The notes under the pieces are model-generated. The model worked only from the letters and a program-made list of their open reading frames with translations. It searched no databases and had not been told where the DNA came from. This document shows positions 60,655-64,000 of a stretch of DNA of 64,000 bases, piece by piece. Made by a program: the position numbers and the translations under genes. This DNA is from an uncultured Dorea sp. Lineage in GTDB: Bacteria; Bacillota; Clostridia; Lachnospirales; Lachnospiraceae. The stretch is taken from the NCBI GenBank assembly GCA_900550865.1, contig URTM01000006.1, positions 36,160-100,159 of the forward strand. Direction: 5' to 3'. Position 1 is the first letter of the stretch. Each line of letters opens with the position of its first letter.

Positions 60655-61086
60655 TTACAGATATTTCTTCATATCACGCATTACCTTTTCACACACTCTT
60701 TCAAACTTCTTTGCCAGCGTTATACTATCTTTTTCTGCTTCCGGATAACGATTTAATGTCTCCGTAATGGATTTTATTCCCATATTCGCCCCGTCGATCA
60801 TCATTTCCGCTATCTTCGAACTGTCATCATTCATCATCAGCTTTACTTCTGCACTGATCCGCGCAAATGTTTCTGCTGCCTTTTCTGACATTGTTTCTTC
60901 CTGTAGTTCGCCCTTCGATAACCTCACCGACTCTTTTTCTATATTTTCGTACTCTTCTTTATATTTACAGAACAGATCCTGCAGTTCTTGGCTTTTCAGA
61001 TATACCGCTAACTGTTCGATACTATTTCGTGCCATGCGGCATCCGGAATTACACTCTTTCAAAAGTTCATAGGTTGCTGTGTCCAT
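60655..61086 (-). CDS. Hypothetical helical protein (143 residues)
   Basis: The protein is almost wholly helical and acidic, with an N-terminal LLKECNSGCRMARNSIEQL stretch and heptad-like segments, suggesting a four-helix bundle similar to ferritin-like small proteins of spore-forming Firmicutes. No signal peptide or membrane segment is present. A GAGGAAG ribosome site precedes the start. It is a single gene; function unknown. Confidence 0.7.
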   Translation of the reverse strand: MDTATYELLKECNSGCRMARNSIEQLAVYLKSQELQDLFCKYKEEYENIEKESVRLSKGELQEETMSEKAAETFARISAEVKLMMNDDSSKIAEMMIDGANMGIKSITETLNRYPEAEKDSITLAKKFERVCEKVMRDMKKYL

Positions 61087-61341
61087 GATTCTTCCTCCTT
61101 CTTATATCACTTGCTTTTTTTGTAGTATGCGTGATTCCGTTTCTTTTATGTATCGCAGTCTACTGAATTTTCCATCGGTCATTTATTTTAAGCACATAGT
61201 ACTGCAGACCTTTCTACTTGCCCAGACATCTGCCAGTAGCTGCCAGTGACATTTTCTTCCACTGACAGCTTTCCTTGACCTGGATATCTACAGAACCTGC
61301 CACCGGCAGCTTCTTCCGCTATTTATTCATTTCTAAAATAA

Positions 61342-63027
61342 TTAATTTACTGTCATAAAATAATTCAGGCTGATTTCATTTGTTGCCACATCCGCAAGGT
61401 TTACACAACTGTTTCCCATACGGTCAATCAGATGAAGGATATTTGTAAATGGTGCTGTAAGGCTCGCTTTGCATTTTCCTTTATTTACTCGCTGTACATG
61501 TGCCTTACGCATCTTAAGATCCAGATCCATGATCTTGTCTTTCCGCTTGATCAGTTTATCGATCTGTACAGTCTCGTCTCCCTGCAGTGCCTTGAGAGAA
61601 TCACTGAACATCTTCTCCAGTGTCTTCAGACTCTTCTGCAGTTCGTCCATCGCTTCCGGCGTATATTTGTACCGATTGTCTACCTTTTCCCGTACACATT
61701 TTGCGACTTCTACGCTCAGCGTACCCATACGTTCCACATCACTCAATATATACATAAGACTCGCCGTCTGTGCTGCCTGCTGCTCGGTCATGGTTCCGGC
61801 AGAGAACAGAGATGCCAGATACTCCGTAATCTGACCTGTCAGCTGCTTGATCTGCTGTCCTTTTTCTTCCAGTGGTTCCAGCGCACCAAGATCCTCTGTC
61901 TTGACAATCGTAATCGTATCCGCTACAGCAATCTTTACCATTTCACTTACATGAAGGATTTCCTTTGCAACCAGTTGAAGTGCTGCTGCCGGCTGGCTGA
62001 TGATCTTATCATCCAGAAATACCGGTTTTGCAGGATCTATAGCGGCTGCTTTGCCATCCGGAATCAGTGTCATAACAATCTTCACCATAACATTGATCAG
62101 ACAGACCCAGATCAACGTCATCGTAATGTTAAATAATGTATGTGCATTTGCAATCTGTCTTGAGATCACCTCAATCTCCGGTCCCTTCGGAGAAATATGC
62201 TGGATCAGTGCTGCAAATGGCTTCACAAACCAGATAAATAACAGACATCCGGAAATGTTGAAAATACAGTGTGCAACGGCTGTACGTTTCGCATCTTTTG
62301 TCTGACCGATACTTGCCAGAAGTGCTGTAATTGTAGTACCGATGTTATCTCCAAGAAGGATCGGGATCGCACCTGCAAGTCCAAGTATACTTGTCACTCC
62401 GTCAGGTCCCGGCTGTGACGCAAAGTTCTGTAATACTGCGATCGTCGCACTACTACTCTGTACTACGAGTGTCATCAGTGTTCCGACAAATACTCCAAGT
62501 ACCGGAATATGTGCTACTCTTCCAATCAGATCTGTGAATACCGGGCTGGATGCCAGCGGTTTCATGACATCTCCCATGGTCTCGATTCCAAGGAATAACA
62601 GACCAAATGCGAAGATTGTCTGACCGATACTTTTCACTTTTTCAGATTTCGCAATAAACGAAATGATAAATCCAATAAAAATAATGATATAAATATAATC
62701 ACTGATCTTAAATGCAATGATCTGCGCCGTCATTGTCGTACCGATATTCGCACCAAAGATGATTGAGATTGCCTGTGGCAGGCTCATAAGTCCCGCACTG
62801 ACAAATCCGATCGCCATAACGGTTGTCGCACTACTGCTCTGTAATACGGCTGTCGTAAGTGCTCCTGCGATAACCCCAAGTATCGGGTTCTTGGTCAGAA
62901 GTGCCAGGATACTCTTCATCTTCTCTCCTGCCGCTTTCTGCAGGCACTCACTCATCATATTCATTCCATAAATAAAGACTGCCAGGCCTCCTAAAAGCCC
63001 GAATATTATCTGCAATTTCTCATTCAT
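61342..63027 (-). CDS. Na/Pi cotransporter with C-terminal PhoU domain
   Basis: The transporter (561 residues from MNEKLQI; a start four codons earlier is also possible) has two inverted repeat units, each with a QSSSAT motif (about 62 and 189) and GANIGTT or GDNIGTT signatures. These are diagnostic of NptA-type phosphate symporters. The last 200 residues are a PhoU-like helical domain. It imports or exports phosphate with sodium. A triple Pho-box array lies upstream, tying it to the same regulon as pstSCAB. Confidence 0.93.
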   Translation of the reverse strand: MNEKLQIIFGLLGGLAVFIYGMNMMSECLQKAAGEKMKSILALLTKNPILGVIAGALTTAVLQSSSATTVMAIGFVSAGLMSLPQAISIIFGANIGTTMTAQIIAFKISDYIYIIIFIGFIISFIAKSEKVKSIGQTIFAFGLLFLGIETMGDVMKPLASSPVFTDLIGRVAHIPVLGVFVGTLMTLVVQSSSATIAVLQNFASQPGPDGVTSILGLAGAIPILLGDNIGTTITALLASIGQTKDAKRTAVAHCIFNISGCLLFIWFVKPFAALIQHISPKGPEIEVISRQIANAHTLFNITMTLIWVCLINVMVKIVMTLIPDGKAAAIDPAKPVFLDDKIISQPAAALQLVAKEILHVSEMVKIAVADTITIVKTEDLGALEPLEEKGQQIKQLTGQITEYLASLFSAGTMTEQQAAQTASLMYILSDVERMGTLSVEVAKCVREKVDNRYKYTPEAMDELQKSLKTLEKMFSDSLKALQGDETVQIDKLIKRKDKIMDLDLKMRKAHVQRVNKGKCKASLTAPFTNILHLIDRMGNSCVNLADVATNEISLNYFMTVN

Positions 63028-63075
63028 AATATTTTCCATTCTCCTTTATTCGCCATCCATCGACGTTACGGGCAT

Positions 63076-63131
63076 ATTGTAACGGAGGTGTATGCAGCCT
63101 ATATCAAATCTATGTTAAATCTATGTAAAAT
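63076..63131 (-). promoter_or_regulatory. Triple Pho box of the Na/Pi cotransporter gene
   Basis: Three tandem 11-mers on the plus strand, CTATATCAAAT, CTATGTTAAAT and CTATGTAAAAT (63099-63131), place TATCAA, TGTTAA and TGTAAA in exact 11-bp phase. On the coding strand these read TTTACA, TTAACA and TTGATA. TACAAT (63081-63076) follows as a -10 candidate. The two best boxes match the pst operon boxes in sequence and spacing. Confidence 0.68.
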
Positions 63132-63407
63132 CGTACCCGAAGTTTATATTACGTTAAATTCTATGAAATTATTTCCGCAAAAATGTAAAAGAATCATCAA
63201 ATATATGCAAAATTATCTGAATATTCTAGTATCTTGTATGTATACGTAGACAGCTTGTCCCCGGCTTTTTATCCTTATATACATCCGTTTTTTACCGTAT
63301 TCTTCATCTTCACATATATTAGATGATTCTTTTTTACTTTTGTTTTCTTTTTTTCAGTAAAATAACAGGAAATTTTAAATTTCTTCTACTGATTATTCCT
63401 ATTGTTC
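63132..63407. other. AT-rich intergenic region between Na/Pi gene and phosphatase gene
   Basis: No coding frame is supported. A further ACGTTAAATT Pho-box-like hexamer lies at 63151-63160; the rest is AT-rich with no clear hairpin terminator. Confidence 0.4.
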
Positions 63408-63875
63408 TTAATATAGTGGTTCATTCTCAATCAGATATTGCAAGAATGCCTCACAGCCTTCTTTCACATCCTCATAAGTCACATCAAAATTCCCTGTATA
63501 CCACGGATCTGCAATATCCCTTGCTTCTCCTGCGTATTCCAGCAACAGATGCACCTTATGCTCCGGGTCTTTCCGGATGATGCGGTTGATGTTGCGGATA
63601 TTCCACTGCTCCATGCCGATCAAATAATCGAACTCTTCATAATCTCTTCTCGTCATCTGGCGTGCTCTGTGGTTACCGCACGGGATTCCTTCTTCTCTTA
63701 ACTTGTTCTGCGTTCCGTAGTGAACCGGATTGCCGTCTTCTTCATTGCTGGTTCCGGCGGAATCGATGTAGAAGGATGACTCCAGGTTCGCTTTTTTTAC
63801 TAAATCTTTCATTACATATTCTGCCATGGTGGAGCGGCAGATATTGCCGTGGCAGATGAAAAGCACTTTTATCAT
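63408..63875 (-). CDS. Low-molecular-weight protein-tyrosine phosphatase
   Basis: The start at 63875 (MIKVLFI) lies behind GAGGTT, giving 155 residues. The P-loop CHGNICRS (C8-R14) and the general-acid DPWYTG motif (about 122-127) define the family, together with SAGTSNEEDG (about 39). It dephosphorylates phosphotyrosine or similar phosphoesters. No capsule kinase is adjacent. It is the final complete gene of the window. Confidence 0.93.
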   Translation of the reverse strand: MIKVLFICHGNICRSTMAEYVMKDLVKKANLESSFYIDSAGTSNEEDGNPVHYGTQNKLREEGIPCGNHRARQMTRRDYEEFDYLIGMEQWNIRNINRIIRKDPEHKVHLLLEYAGEARDIADPWYTGNFDVTYEDVKEGCEAFLQYLIENEPLY

Positions 63876-63955
63876 TGTTGCATAACCTCGCATTTCTTAG
63901 TTTTTCTTGGTATTTCGGGCTTTGTAAGCCTTTGCAAATTTTTGTTTTCTGGCAT
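63872..63955 (-). CDS. Possible 27-residue upstream peptide overlapping the phosphatase start
   Basis: An ATG at 63955 after CCAGGTT opens a basic frame (MPENKNLQRLTK..., ending CEVMQQ) whose TGA overlaps the phosphatase ATG as ATGA. This would allow coupled translation. No independent evidence of expression; the frame may be chance. Confidence 0.25.
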   Translation of the reverse strand: MPENKNLQRLTKPEIPRKTKKCEVMQQ

Positions 63956-64000
63956 AACCTGGTTTATTTTCGCATAATATCGTCAGCAAAAGGTGTAAAA

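Noticed and set aside
1..64000. tRNA, rRNA, prophage or complete insertion sequence
   Set aside because: No cloverleaf-like sequence, rRNA segment, integrase, phage structural gene or IS with terminal inverted repeats was recognised by eye; a tRNAscan-SE or ISfinder search would settle it.

Overview
The window looks like a chromosomal segment of a low-to-mid GC, anaerobic Gram-positive gut bacterium of the Lachnospiraceae type. This is inferred from protein character, strong AGGAGG ribosome sites, TTGACA/TATAAT promoters, hairpin-U terminators, a Bacillus-type Pho box, hybrid-cluster protein, iron-sulfur serine dehydratase and a class B sortase pilus operon. No 16S gene is present, so genus is not assigned. 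About 50 convincing genes are present, most on the minus strand. No rRNA, tRNA, phage or CRISPR array was recognised.

Layout. 1-2.9 kb: pstSCA(B) phosphate uptake operon behind a Pho box. 3-4 kb: RNA methyltransferase. 4-8.9 kb: sugar operon (polyol/sugar dehydrogenase, GPH symporter, fructokinase) with a ROK repressor. 9-20.4 kb: HAD phosphatase, LysR/aminotransferase divergent pair, YitT, a peptide-use cluster (POT transporter, two M18 aminopeptidases, LysR and GntR regulators) and remnants of an AraC regulator and peptidase T. 20.5-33.4 kb: housekeeping genes (YfcE, P-type ATPase, RNase H, HD, RecQ, Hcp, Nth, YbaK-like, nitrilase, esterase). 33.4-34.8 kb: HipA-like kinase, a truncated partner and a REP-like repeat cluster. 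34.8-43.5 kb: two sulfur operons (rhodanese/PP-loop fusion, trans-sulfuration enzymes and nadA; cysK-metY-rrf2). They share one 23-bp operator, and cysK has a Cys-rich upstream peptide. 43.5-46.5 kb: decaying genes and a PD-(D/E)XK transposase-family gene. 46.8-54.2 kb: serine dehydratase, pdxST, IscR-like Rrf2, HD protein, a fluoride-riboswitch-controlled antiporter and a FliB-like protein. 54.4-59.9 kb: a five-gene pilus operon. 60-64 kb: a hairpin element, a broken GntR gene, a Na/Pi cotransporter with its own Pho box, and a low-molecular-weight phosphatase.

The most unusual content lies between genes. Two large three-tier hairpin elements (about 21.14-21.57 kb and 60.0-60.38 kb) have unrelated stem sequences but the same internal-loop sequences, which is the pattern of an undescribed structured RNA. 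Two copies of a 97-bp hairpin repeat carry a compensatory base-pair change. The sulfur regulon adds a duplicated operator and a polycysteine leader peptide. Phosphate uptake at the two ends of the window is tied together by a shared Pho-box sequence.
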